64,000 bases of DNA from Nitrospira sp. (GTDB taxonomy: Bacteria; Nitrospirota; Nitrospiria; Nitrospirales; Nitrospiraceae), in contig JADJXO010000001.1 of assembly GCA_016715825.1 (NCBI GenBank), positions 619,001 through 683,000 on the forward strand, written 5' to 3'. The position numbers were made by a program, and so were the translations under genes. The notes beneath the pieces are model-generated. The model was not told the origin of the DNA and made no database searches. It saw nothing but the letters and a program-made list of their open reading frames with translations. Positions 27,617 to 35,958 of this stretch are shown piece by piece. Position 1 is the stretch's first letter, and every line of letters starts with the position of its first letter.

Positions 27617-28909
27617 CTATGAGCGATGACATGGAAGCTGGATATGGAACGTCGTGCCACACCCTTCCGTACTGTCGACCCGAATGTCTCCTCGATGTTC
27701 CTGAATGATCTGGTGTACGATCGTCAGGCCGAGACCAGTTCCCTCGTTGAAGGTGCTCGAGTGTTTGGTGGTAAAGAATGGGTCGAAGATGTGATCGAGG
27801 TGCTCCGCCGAAATTCCTTCCCCGGTATCTTCAATTTCGATATGTGCCCACTCTTGCCCGTTCGGTTTCTGGAGCCGATGGGTTCGTATATGGACCGTAC
27901 CGGGATTCTCTCCGATGGCATCCATGGCGTTCAAAAGGAGGTTGAGCATGACCTGTTTAATCTGCTGCCGATCTACCATGCCACGAGGAAGCTCGGACGC
28001 CAACTCTTTTTCAATCTTGATCCTGCGCCGGTCTGCCTGTATTTGTATGAAGTAGATGCATGACGAGACGATCTCATTCAGGTCCTCATCGGTCAATTTC
28101 GGCTCCATATAGCGCGCATAGTCGAGAATCTCTTGAATCAACCGCTCGATTCGATTGACGTCATCGAGTACGATGTGACTGAATTCTCCGATAAACTGGC
28201 TATCATCTTTGCGTTCAGGAGCCAGTTGAATGAAGGTTTTGATCGATGTGAGCGGATTTCTGATCTCGTGTGCAAACCCGCCGGCGATAATTTCCAACGA
28301 GCGTAATCGATCGGTGCGACGCATGAGCGTCTGTGATTGTCGGAGATCCTCATAGAGGAGGAAAGAATCAAGTGCGTTGGCGGCACTCTGAGACATGGCC
28401 ATTAAGAGTTCTGTTCTCAAGGGGGTGAGCGCGGAGGCTTCCGTTCTCGGGTGGAAGGCCGCAAAGGCGATCAGACGTCCTTGACTCAACAACGGAATGG
28501 CCTGCTTCAGAGGAACCGTGCCGAGCGGGTTATCCGTGGTCGCCTCGAGGGAGACAGTCGGGTGAATTACACCGGGATTGGAAGCATCTAGGCTCTGGTG
28601 ACATCGTACGAGGTCCTGGACAAGTGGATGGGAGAGGGGAATGGGAGGAGGGGACGCAATCGAATCGAGCATTCCATAGGAACACACATGGCAATATCGT
28701 TCATGGTCGTGGTCAAGTACATACAGGGCTCCATGCGTGCTTTGGGAGACTTCCAAGAGACCCGTAAGGATACGTTTCGCGATCACGGGGAGCTCGGTAG
28801 GGTGCCCCATATCTTGTAGAAAGTGCGTCAGTTTTTGAAGTGACCACGGATCACATTGTGGCGTAGCTGAGTGAGGAGATTTAGCGATCGTCATAGGTGT
28901 AAGAGGCAC
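27617..28909 (-). CDS. Cytoplasmic GAF-type sensor histidine kinase (NtrB-like)
   Basis: The 430-residue protein has no membrane segment. Residues about 40-190 look like a GAF sensor domain (LLEVSQSTHGALYVLDHD, PLKQAIPLLSQGRLIAFAAF). The phosphoacceptor H-box is FAHEIRNPLTSIKTFI near residue 215, followed by the N-box (MLNLLLNAMDAI), G1 (EDTGEGISAEHLDHIF) and G2 (GTGLGLTIV). A soluble GAF kinase next to an NtrC-type regulator is the typical pair. The start is a GTG at 28909 with AGGAG close by; an ATG at 28894 is an alternative. Confidence 0.92.
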   Translation of the reverse strand: MPLTPMTIAKSPHSATPQCDPWSLQKLTHFLQDMGHPTELPVIAKRILTGLLEVSQSTHGALYVLDHDHERYCHVCSYGMLDSIASPPPIPLSHPLVQDLVRCHQSLDASNPGVIHPTVSLEATTDNPLGTVPLKQAIPLLSQGRLIAFAAFHPRTEASALTPLRTELLMAMSQSAANALDSFLLYEDLRQSQTLMRRTDRLRSLEIIAGGFAHEIRNPLTSIKTFIQLAPERKDDSQFIGEFSHIVLDDVNRIERLIQEILDYARYMEPKLTDEDLNEIVSSCIYFIQIQADRRRIKIEKELASELPRGMVDRQQIKQVMLNLLLNAMDAIGENPGTVHIRTHRLQKPNGQEWAHIEIEDTGEGISAEHLDHIFDPFFTTKHSSTFNEGTGLGLTIVHQIIQEHRGDIRVDSTEGCGTTFHIQLPCHRS

Positions 28910-29182
28910 GTTCTCCTGCGATCATCGGCTCGCAGGTTGAAAGGGTAACGCTACGTATGATCACCAGTGTGATGAGTATACATGCCAAACACCGTTTCAC
29001 CCAACGGATTTAGGAATTCACACAGAGATGTGGCAGTGAGGGAGATTGCAGCCAGAAATGGCTGGTGCATCAGCCACGATAAGTTTCAGTGTCTCGGGAA
29101 AGTGCTTGACTGGACGATGGTACCGAGGAGGTGGAGCGCACCACCGGCTCAGTTCGAACCGGTGGGCGCGGGAAAACGATTT

Positions 29183-30184
29183 CTAATGGGAAGCCGATGC
29201 ACTCTTTGAGGAACAAGTGTCCGGGGTCATATAGAGCAAGTAGTTGCCCATTCCGTGTTGGAATTCGGTTTTCTGCAGAGGATGGTGATGGACCATCACC
29301 ATCTCGTAATCATCATCCTTGAAGATAGGAAACCCCTGGCCATCATTGTAGACCTGATGAGGGAGGAATTCGCGGAGGGTTCCGTCTCGTTCAACATCCG
29401 GGACCGTCCTGAGCAGCGTCTGCTTCTTGGTCTTATTCTCCAAGGCGATCATGAGTAATTCGTCGTGTCCATGCGGATAGGCGAACTTGACGCACCCGTC
29501 GATGGAAAACTTCAATGGCGCCGTGTGGACTTGAACGCCGTGTCTGATTTCAATGCCTTCGTCGGTCTGATCCGCAGGACGATCGCCGAACTTGGTGAAA
29601 CAGACGATGTTGACGCCGACCTGATAGATGTTCATCGCATGGATTTGTTTCGACTTCGGTGCGAAATACATCGTAAAGGTGGCGATCACGTTCTTCGTGG
29701 GCGGAGCGCCATGATAGAAGGCGACGACGGTCATCAATTTGTCATCCTTGGCAAGCTTCACACCGTATCCGTCGGGGAAATGTGTTTCGGCCATCTCAAG
29801 TCCTGCGCCGCCATAGAACAGCGGTTCGCCGGGGCATGACACGCTGGGTTGGCTGTTGTTGATCATCAGAATGTGGTGCAGATAGTTTCGGGGCAATTCC
29901 TTGCCGTCGACCGTGGAAAGCGCCGACTTAAAGCCGATCAAATACTTATCCTCAGGCAGCTGAAAGTTGAATCGAGGCATGGAGTCGCCCATGTCCCCTT
30001 CGCTATGACCGGCTGGAAGATCGATCGGACCAAAAGTCAGCGTGGCAGAGTTCTCGCCGTACGTAATCTTCGAACCGACCTGCTTTTTCAACGTGGGAAC
30101 AGCATGATGGTTGTGGCCTCCATCAGCATAGGCTGACGTAACCATGAACACGGTGGTGATTAGAGAAACAAGAAATCCGCGCAT
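29183..30184 (-). CDS. Exported histidine-rich protein, possibly a copper-monooxygenase-like fold
   Basis: The 333-residue product has a signal peptide (MRGFLVSLITTVFMVTSAYA) and a His-rich mature start (DGGHNHHA). The body contains YLHHILMINNSQPSVSCPGE, FYHGAPP, YPHGHDELLMIAL and MVMVHHHPLQKTEFQHGMG. Paired His in beta-sandwich contexts is reminiscent of type II copper monooxygenases (PHM/DBM), but this is a guess from motif spacing, not a clear match. Two pairs of cysteines may form disulfides. The ATG at 30184 with GGGAGG upstream is preferred over a longer frame to 30277. An exported NTF2-like protein gene lies 82 bases upstream on the same strand. Confidence 0.6.
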   Translation of the reverse strand: MRGFLVSLITTVFMVTSAYADGGHNHHAVPTLKKQVGSKITYGENSATLTFGPIDLPAGHSEGDMGDSMPRFNFQLPEDKYLIGFKSALSTVDGKELPRNYLHHILMINNSQPSVSCPGEPLFYGGAGLEMAETHFPDGYGVKLAKDDKLMTVVAFYHGAPPTKNVIATFTMYFAPKSKQIHAMNIYQVGVNIVCFTKFGDRPADQTDEGIEIRHGVQVHTAPLKFSIDGCVKFAYPHGHDELLMIALENKTKKQTLLRTVPDVERDGTLREFLPHQVYNDGQGFPIFKDDDYEMVMVHHHPLQKTEFQHGMGNYLLYMTPDTCSSKSASASH

Positions 30185-30266
30185 AAAACCTCCCACAGGA
30201 AGTGAAACGATGATTTGGGAACGGGCTTCGAATTGATCTGTCTGGTAGGGACGGGTTGGAATCGAC

Positions 30267-31151
30267 TCATTGGCCATGCGCCGGCTTCGGCGTCAGTTTC
30301 TTCCATTGATAGGTGCCCCCATGTTCTCGAGGGGGAATGTTCTTATGATTACCGACACGCGTGTACCACCAGATGCCTTTCGCCTCAGTGCCATCCTCCG
30401 AAAGAAGGACTTCAAAGCCACCTTCGCGATCATTGCCTGGTTGCTGCCACGTCCCTTGCCAGAGCCGATCGGCGAAGGAGGTGGTCACGAACCGTCCATT
30501 GTGTTGCGTATAAGGACCGTTCCCGCTTTTGTCCAAGGTAGCTTTATATCGTTTTTCGTCTTCGACCTCGAGGATTTCCCATTCTCCACTCATGTCCGGC
30601 ATCGCCGTCGAGGTGGAATCGCTGACGAGACGATGTGATCCTGCGCTTGCCGAAGGAGACGCAAGTGGACCGCCCAGCTGAGCCGATCGAAAGGATTCGT
30701 GCCAAGACAGCAACTGCCACCGGCCGGCACGGCGTTCGAGTACGCCGGTTTCCCTCAAAGGCAAGACCGTTCGTTTAACCTCTGATCCCTCGCCGACATA
30801 GCGGGTATAGTCGAGTTCCATCGTGAACCAGGCCATGTCCCCCTTGGTCCAGACCTTCAGTTCGGTGATCGGAATCTCGATTTTTTTGGTGTTGAGAAAC
30901 TCTTCACGCATTTCACGCTCAAACTCCGGCCAGCCGACGTACTTTCGGCCGCCGACGGAATAACTCACGATATCGGCATCATGTGCCATGAGGAGAGACA
31001 GTGTCGGCAGATCTTTTTCCGCGTTCGCCCGTACCATCTGGCGAATGGCTGCTTCCGGGTCCGAAGGTTCTGATGCGATGGCTAGGGATGATGTTGTGGT
31101 ATTCGAGAGCAAGAGTAAAGCTGCGCAGACAAACCATGCCCGAAGGCGCAT
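30267..31151 (-). CDS. Exported SnoaL/NTF2-like protein with a C-terminal extra domain
   Basis: A signal peptide (residues 1-26, ending SLAIASEP) is followed by an NTF2-like domain: DPEAAIRQMVRANAEKDLP, LMAHDADIVSYSVGGRKYVG, and a C-terminal strand GRWQLLSWHESFR. From about residue 180 a second region begins (MPDMSGEWEILEVEDEKRYK) and ends with GGTYQWKKLTPKP; this resembles small lipocalin-like sheets but no family is named. An ATG at 31151 has GGAG seven bases upstream and gives a cleaner signal peptide than 31163. Ligand and role are unknown. Confidence 0.7.
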   Translation of the reverse strand: MRLRAWFVCAALLLLSNTTTSSLAIASEPSDPEAAIRQMVRANAEKDLPTLSLLMAHDADIVSYSVGGRKYVGWPEFEREMREEFLNTKKIEIPITELKVWTKGDMAWFTMELDYTRYVGEGSEVKRTVLPLRETGVLERRAGRWQLLSWHESFRSAQLGGPLASPSASAGSHRLVSDSTSTAMPDMSGEWEILEVEDEKRYKATLDKSGNGPYTQHNGRFVTTSFADRLWQGTWQQPGNDREGGFEVLLSEDGTEAKGIWWYTRVGNHKNIPPREHGGTYQWKKLTPKPAHGQ

Positions 31152-31235
31152 ACGGGACTCCATTTAGGTGTGACAAGGGGAAGACAGCGGGGCAACGTAC
31201 ACGGCCTGATGAAACATGTCAACTGCCATGTCGCT

Positions 31236-31991
31236 CTAGGACGGTCGATGAGCCACGACCACGACCGTGACATTATCCTCACCCCCGCGATCGAGTGCTT
31301 CGTTCACAAGACGATGACACAGGTCAGTAGGGTTGACAGCGGGGGCGGAAAGGATCCGTTGAATGTCGTCATCCTCCAACATCTTTGTCAGGCCATCGGA
31401 GCAGAGCAGCACCAGATCGTCTTCCTGTATCGGGAAGGCGGCAATGGTCGGTGTGGCCGAGGCGGGGATCCCCAGTGCACGAGTCAGGACGTGCCGGTCA
31501 GGATGAGTTTTGGCGCTGAGAGGGGTGAGGATCCCACGTTCCAGGTATTTTTCGATCAAACTATGATCTCGTGTGAGAGACGTCAGCGAGCCGGCTCGAA
31601 GCCGATAGGCGCGGCTGTCTCCGACATGGGCGAGATACGCCACGGGACTGGGACTGGAAACAATGGCGAGCAGTACGATCGTGGTTCCCATCCCTTTCAG
31701 TCGCGGTTCAGATCTGGTTCGATCAAGGATGCCTTCGTGAGCTCGTTCGATCAGTGTGGCTAACAGCTCGGTTGGCGGACTCTGACCACCACACAAGGAT
31801 GTGCTCAATGATGCCGCTTGAGATTCAATGATTTGGATGGCTGTTTGAGCGGCGATGTCCCCTCCGATGTGGCCGCCCATTCCATCCGCGACGGCCCAGA
31901 CTCCATACTGATCGACGACTGTGAACGCATCCTGATTCACCGTACGGACCAGGCCCACCTCACTGCGACCGATGCCGATCCAGCCGTTCAT
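31236..31991 (-). CDS. PP2C-family serine/threonine phosphatase
   Basis: The 251 residues show the metal-dependent phosphatase motifs in order: VRTVNQDAFTV, VWAVADGMGGHIGGDIAA, MGTTIVLLAI, AHVGDSRAYRL, LTRDHSLIEKYL, LLCSDGLTKML and GGEDNVTVVVV. Such stand-alone phosphatases reverse Ser/Thr kinases in bacteria; no kinase is in the window. The start ATG overlaps the stop of the preceding nuclease gene by four bases (ATGA), so the two are cotranscribed. Confidence 0.95.
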   Translation of the reverse strand: MNGWIGIGRSEVGLVRTVNQDAFTVVDQYGVWAVADGMGGHIGGDIAAQTAIQIIESQAASLSTSLCGGQSPPTELLATLIERAHEGILDRTRSEPRLKGMGTTIVLLAIVSSPSPVAYLAHVGDSRAYRLRAGSLTSLTRDHSLIEKYLERGILTPLSAKTHPDRHVLTRALGIPASATPTIAAFPIQEDDLVLLCSDGLTKMLEDDDIQRILSAPAVNPTDLCHRLVNEALDRGGEDNVTVVVVAHRPS

Positions 31992-32779
31992 CGGGAGTAG
32001 GCCGGTTGAAGGGGAGACGAGAGGGATGACGGACCGAAGCGCGAGCTCATCTCTCCATATAACCGGTCGGCGAGCGCGACCAGGTTTTCAGTGTCCGCCC
32101 GGTTGTAGGTCAGGAGCGTTTCGCGCGCCCTGGCGTCACCCTGGCGCCAGGCAAGCCAGAGCTGGATGGCATCGAAGCCATTCAGACTGCTGATGCTCGC
32201 CTCTCGATCGATCCCCAGTTCCCGTTCGATGTGTTTCAGCCCTCCGCGCAGGGTAAGCCGTCTTGCGCAGAAGCAGAGATCAAAATGCAACGGAGGAAAG
32301 CGGAGCGTTGGGAATGTCGCCTGGAGATAGGGCACATCGAAGACCGACCCGAAAAAGGTCACGAGGAGATCGGCTTGATTGAGTTCCATTTGTATGCGTT
32401 CGGAGGTCAAGTGTTCGTCCTGCACGAGTGTGACGGTTGTTCCGTTCCGATGTAGTCCGACAACCGTGACATCGCCCGGTCCTGGTGTGGAGCCGGTCGT
32501 TTCGATGTCGAGATAGACCGTGCGGGAACGACATGTGTCATAGAGCCGCCACTGTTCACGCCGAGGGAGTTGCGTCGCCACCGAGTGAAACTGTCCGCTC
32601 TCGAGGAGATGTCGTGCTGCACGGAGTTGACTATCATACCAATGCTTGCGGCCGGTTGAGAGACCAGGGACCGATGGGTGGTTCAGGTACAGATCCCAGT
32701 CCAACAGGCCTTCCCCCCACCATCGCCGTTCGGTGGCAGGTCCCACCCCGGGAAGAAAGATAAAGCTCGATGTGAGCAT
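31988..32779 (-). CDS. YprB-like ribonuclease H-fold exonuclease
   Basis: The protein has the DEDD-type exonuclease layout found in YprB (RNase_H_2). YLDIETTG carries the first acidic pair, LLVTFFGSVFDVPYLQ the second Asp, and YNRADTENLVALADRLY the last. The N-terminal 80 residues (FLPGVGPATERRWWGEGLLD) resemble a helix-hairpin-helix-like segment, so DNA is a likely substrate. An ATG at 32779 is preferred; the frame extends to 32806. It overlaps the downstream phosphatase gene by four bases. Confidence 0.82.
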   Translation of the reverse strand: MLTSSFIFLPGVGPATERRWWGEGLLDWDLYLNHPSVPGLSTGRKHWYDSQLRAARHLLESGQFHSVATQLPRREQWRLYDTCRSRTVYLDIETTGSTPGPGDVTVVGLHRNGTTVTLVQDEHLTSERIQMELNQADLLVTFFGSVFDVPYLQATFPTLRFPPLHFDLCFCARRLTLRGGLKHIERELGIDREASISSLNGFDAIQLWLAWRQGDARARETLLTYNRADTENLVALADRLYGEMSSRFGPSSLSSPLQPAYSR

Positions 32780-32880
32780 GGTCGCGGATTGTAGCCTTGA
32801 TTTCACATAGGAGACAAGCTAGAGTTTGCCGAGCCATCCCGAAGCTCTTGCAGCGTGTGTGGTCTGAGATCGATTCTGAC

Positions 32881-33264
32881 ATGACGGAACCAGGGAAGCG
32901 AATTCGTATTACCGTGGGAACAGTGCAGCTAGAGGCTGAACTCCGAACGACCAAAACGGCGGATCAAGTCTACGCAGCGCTTCCGGTGAAAGCAGCGCTC
33001 AACACGTGGGGCGAGGAATTCTATTTCCCGCTTCCCGGTATTCGCGATCATCGAGAAACGGCGACCACTCAGGTCAAGGTCGGCGATATCGCATTGTGGG
33101 GAGCGGGGCAGGTGGTGGCCATTTTTTTCGGCAGAACGCCGATGAGTGTTGGGGCGGATCCCGTTCCTGCAGATCGGGTGAATATCATCGGGAGGGTGGT
33201 CGGCGATGCGACCAGACTTCGTCAGGTGATGGAGACCTCGACGATCCTTCTTGAACCGGCATAG
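32881..33264 (+). CDS. Cyclophilin-like fold protein (TM1367/PF04126 type)
   Basis: A 127-residue beta-rich protein. RIRITVGTVQLEAELRTTKT, AALPVKAALNTWGEEFYFPL, KVGDIALWGAGQVVAIFFG and a terminal NIIGRVVGDA are the recognisable strands of the cyclophilin-like family of which TM1367 is the structural example. These proteins lack isomerase residues and have no known activity. A DUF507 gene begins seven bases downstream. Confidence 0.75.
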   Translation: MTEPGKRIRITVGTVQLEAELRTTKTADQVYAALPVKAALNTWGEEFYFPLPGIRDHRETATTQVKVGDIALWGAGQVVAIFFGRTPMSVGADPVPADRVNIIGRVVGDATRLRQVMETSTILLEPA

Positions 33265-33270
33265 GGGGCG

Positions 33271-33552
33271 ATGCGACTCTCAATAGAACGGGTACGGCAC
33301 ATGGCGGAGAGTCTGGCTGGGCATCTCCAGGCGGACGGGCACCTTACGCTGACGGGTGACCGGAAGACGTTCGTGGAAGCGCTCGATCAGGCGATCACGC
33401 ATGAGCTATCGCTGGAGGATCGCGTCAATGCCGACGTGCGGCAACTGTTGAAGGCCTACGAACAACAAATTGAGCAGGGACAGGTCGATTATCAGAAGAT
33501 GTTCCAGATGGTAAAGCAGAAGTTGGTCCGCGAGCGGGGAATTATTTTGTGA
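33271..33552 (+). CDS. DUF507 family protein (first of a pair)
   Basis: A 93-residue helical protein matching the DUF507 pattern: MRLSIERVRHMAESLAGHL, then LEDRVNADVRQLLKAYEQQI and a Lys/Arg-rich VKQKLVRERGIIL end. The family is small, cytoplasmic and uncharacterised, and is often found in tandem pairs. The second copy starts 99 bases downstream. Confidence 0.8.
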   Translation: MRLSIERVRHMAESLAGHLQADGHLTLTGDRKTFVEALDQAITHELSLEDRVNADVRQLLKAYEQQIEQGQVDYQKMFQMVKQKLVRERGIIL

Positions 33553-33561
33553 AGATCAATG

Positions 33562-33626
33562 GTCACCGGTCAGTAGACTCGCGACGAATTGGTTTCAGAG
33601 CATTTCTCCGGCTGTTGACCGGTGAC
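33562..33626. repeat. Inverted repeat between the two DUF507 genes
   Basis: GTCACCGGTCA (33562-33572) and TGACCGGTGAC (33616-33626) are exact reverse complements 43 bases apart. Each arm is nearly palindromic itself around ACCGGT. No T-tract follows. Confidence 0.5.
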
Positions 33627-33651
33627 GAGTAACGATTAAAGTGGACCGGCA

Positions 33652-33927
33652 ATGCTGAGCGAAGATAAAGTCAGCCATCTCTCGCATGTGATTCTCGCGA
33701 CTGTGAAGAAGCATGCCGGAACGAGGCTCAACAGCCCGGATGAACGCGTCTTGAAAGAAATCAAGCGAGTGCTCGGTGTCGAGTTGGCGCAGGAACAGGA
33801 GATTGACCGAACAGTCAGAGCCAAGTTGGCGTCGTATTCGCGAGGCATTGTCGAAGGAAGTGCTGAGTGGGACGTGCTCTATCGAAAAACCTTTGAGGAA
33901 GAAACGCGCAAGCAGGCGAAGTCTTAG
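33652..33927 (+). CDS. DUF507 family protein (second of a pair)
   Basis: The 91-residue product has the same layout as the preceding gene (MLSEDKVSHLSHVILATVKK, then EIDRTVRAKLASYSRGIVEG and a charged helix ending KQAKS) but shares few residues with it. The two probably form a heteromer or arose by an old duplication. A TPR lipoprotein gene follows after 18 bases. Confidence 0.8.
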   Translation: MLSEDKVSHLSHVILATVKKHAGTRLNSPDERVLKEIKRVLGVELAQEQEIDRTVRAKLASYSRGIVEGSAEWDVLYRKTFEEETRKQAKS

Positions 33928-33945
33928 GGACAGAGGTAACATAGC

Positions 33946-34401
33946 ATGGAACAGGCAATTCGACGGTTCGTGATGCTGGGGGTTGTGCTGATGGTGGTCG
34001 CGACGACGGCCTGTTCGCACAAGCGCACACCTCTCGTTCCGCTGGTTCTGGAAGGCGAAGTGAAGCCTCAGGCGACAGTGTTGACGGAACAGGGGACTCA
34101 GGCCTATCAGACTCAACAATACGAAGATGCAACGCGCTATTTTGAGCAGGCCATAGCCGAGGCACCGGAGTCAGGTCAAGCTCATTACAACTATGCGCTC
34201 GCATTAAACGCCCTTGGGAATATGGAAGTCGCGCGCAGACATTTTTTGCAAGCGGCCGATTTGGCCCCCGGCGACAAGACTATTTGGGACTCACCGGCGT
34301 TGTCGCCGTACGGGAACCCTGAGAACAAGAACAAGGCCAAGCTTAAACCCTATTCGCCTAAGCGATCGTCGTTCGGGACCGGTACGCCCGGCGGTTATTA
34401 A
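33946..34401 (+). CDS. TPR-repeat lipoprotein
   Basis: A 151-residue protein with signal peptide and a cysteine in VATTACSHK (about residue 23), which lacks the usual Leu of a lipobox but is positioned like one. Residues 45-115 carry two tetratricopeptide repeats (GTQAYQTQQYEDATRYFEQA and AHYNYALALNALGNMEVARR). The C-terminus is basic and Pro/Gly-rich. TPRs mediate protein contacts, so it is probably an envelope assembly factor. bcp follows 21 bases later. Confidence 0.75.
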   Translation: MEQAIRRFVMLGVVLMVVATTACSHKRTPLVPLVLEGEVKPQATVLTEQGTQAYQTQQYEDATRYFEQAIAEAPESGQAHYNYALALNALGNMEVARRHFLQAADLAPGDKTIWDSPALSPYGNPENKNKAKLKPYSPKRSSFGTGTPGGY

Positions 34402-34422
34402 TCCCTCACCAAGGATGGACGT

Positions 34423-34890
34423 ATGAATAAAGCACTCGCAGTCGGGGACCAGGCACCGGAACTCGCGATTCCAGACCAACAGGGAAAGCCCGTGACCTTG
34501 GAGCGCTTCAAGGGAAAGCAGGTCGTGTTGTACTTCTATCCCAAAGACGATACACCGGGATGCACGAGAGAGTCGTGTGATTTTCGTGATGTCGAGTCAC
34601 AAATCGTACGGGCAGGGGGCACGATCGTCGGGGTGAGTTTGGACGGCAAAGAGTCTCACCAGAAGTTCATCAAGAAATTCGGATTGCCCTTTCCGTTGCT
34701 CAGCGATGAAGATGCCAAGATCTCCAAAGCCTACGGCGTCTATAAAGAAAAAATCAACTACGGCAAGAAGTATTGGGGCATCGAACGCAGCACCTTCGTC
34801 ATCGATCCTGAGGGAAAGGTGAAGGCCATTTTCAGGAAGGTCAAGGTCGATGGGCATGCCGACGAAGTACTCACGGCGCTGAAGGCCTAA
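34423..34890 (+). CDS. bcp: Thioredoxin-dependent peroxiredoxin (Bcp type)
   Basis: The 155 residues match bacterioferritin comigratory protein, which reduces organic peroxides and H2O2. The peroxidatic Cys is in PKDDTPGCTRESCDFRD, with the resolving Cys five residues later, as in E. coli Bcp. FGLPFPLLSDEDAKISKAYG and RSTFVIDPEGKVKAIF complete the fold. Thioredoxin (trxA in this window) is the usual reductant. Confidence 0.93.
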   Translation: MNKALAVGDQAPELAIPDQQGKPVTLERFKGKQVVLYFYPKDDTPGCTRESCDFRDVESQIVRAGGTIVGVSLDGKESHQKFIKKFGLPFPLLSDEDAKISKAYGVYKEKINYGKKYWGIERSTFVIDPEGKVKAIFRKVKVDGHADEVLTALKA

Positions 34891-34902
34891 CAAAGGGTCC
34901 GA

Positions 34903-35784
34903 TTGGCTGTGTGGTCACCAGCCGGCATCCGCACCCTCAGAATTGTTCTCGCATTCGTTCTTCTGTTTGCGTGCGCTCCTGATCACACGCTGCTCGTTGC
35001 AGCCGACAAGACGGCTGCAACAGTCGTGGTGAAGGATGCGTTCACCTCACCGAATCAATCAATCACCATTGAAGCCAAGCTGACCGGGAAAGGGCTCGTC
35101 GCGAGCCGCGCGCTGGGCGGTGAACCACTCGATCTCCTGGTTGATGGGAAGGTCGTCGCATCCGCCATGACCGGCGGCGATGGACGTGCATTCTTGACCT
35201 ATACGCCGACGTCGAAGGGGATCAAGCCGGTTCATGTGCGAGTCGGCCGGAGTCCACGGGTCGATCACGCCGAGGGACAGGCTCATCTGGTGGTCTGGGA
35301 GAAACGACAACCTATTCTTATGATCGAACTCTCCTCGCTCATGGAGATCTCGCCGCCCAGTCGAGTGCCCGCCATCGGCTTCGGATCGGAATCCGCACAA
35401 AAGCCGATGTCCGAGGCGGCCGATGAACTCGAGAAACTGACCAGGTTTTATTATGGAGTCATCTATGTCGCACCCGTGCCGTCAGGGGGAGATAGCTTTC
35501 GGGTGAGTATGGAGGTCGGGGAGTGGCTCAAGCTGCACAAGTTTCCACCAGGCTACGTGATACCCCTCTCCGCTGACATGAAAGGGTTAGGGGAGAAAAT
35601 TGATGAGTTTCAGGAGGCCGGCTGGAAGACGGTGAAAATTGGAGTCGGTCGATCAAGAGCCTTCGCGGAGGCATTCCTTCAACGGCGTCTCGATGCGATC
35701 ATGGTGCCGGAACCAACGAAGGGCGACGTGCCGAGGAAAGCCCAAGTCGCGAAGGATTGGAAGGAGGTGCGGAGGAAGTTGTAA
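34903..35784 (+). CDS. Exported protein with Ig-like domain and uncharacterised C-terminal domain
   Basis: The 293-residue product has a signal peptide (LRIVLAFVLLFACAPDHTLLV region). Residues about 40-130 look like an invasin/Big-type beta-sandwich (DAFTSPNQSITIEAKL, LLVDGKVVASAMTGGDGRAF, YTPTSKGIKPVHVRVG). The C-terminal 160 residues (SLMEISPPSRVPAIGFG, LTRFYYGVIYVAPVPSG, WLKLHKFPPGYVIPLS, SRAFAEAFLQRRLDAIMVPE) resemble a HAD- or LNS2-like layout, but the catalytic DxD was not found. TTG at 34903 and GTG at 34909 are possible starts. It lies 13 bases after bcp and just left of the restriction island. Confidence 0.6.
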   Translation: MAVWSPAGIRTLRIVLAFVLLFACAPDHTLLVAADKTAATVVVKDAFTSPNQSITIEAKLTGKGLVASRALGGEPLDLLVDGKVVASAMTGGDGRAFLTYTPTSKGIKPVHVRVGRSPRVDHAEGQAHLVVWEKRQPILMIELSSLMEISPPSRVPAIGFGSESAQKPMSEAADELEKLTRFYYGVIYVAPVPSGGDSFRVSMEVGEWLKLHKFPPGYVIPLSADMKGLGEKIDEFQEAGWKTVKIGVGRSRAFAEAFLQRRLDAIMVPEPTKGDVPRKAQVAKDWKEVRRKL

Positions 35785-35958
35785 GCCGAGCGAAGTCTCC
35801 AGCGATATCTCGTCAGTCCTCAGCGCTTCATCGTAACTCAGTCTCACCATTCGGAATCATTGCATTTCTTGCGAAAAGACGGTATGCCTCTCGGCTAATT
35901 CTTCCTTTCGTCCAAGAGAGGGAAGCAACCAGCCTGTGAATCTTTCGGAAGGAACACC

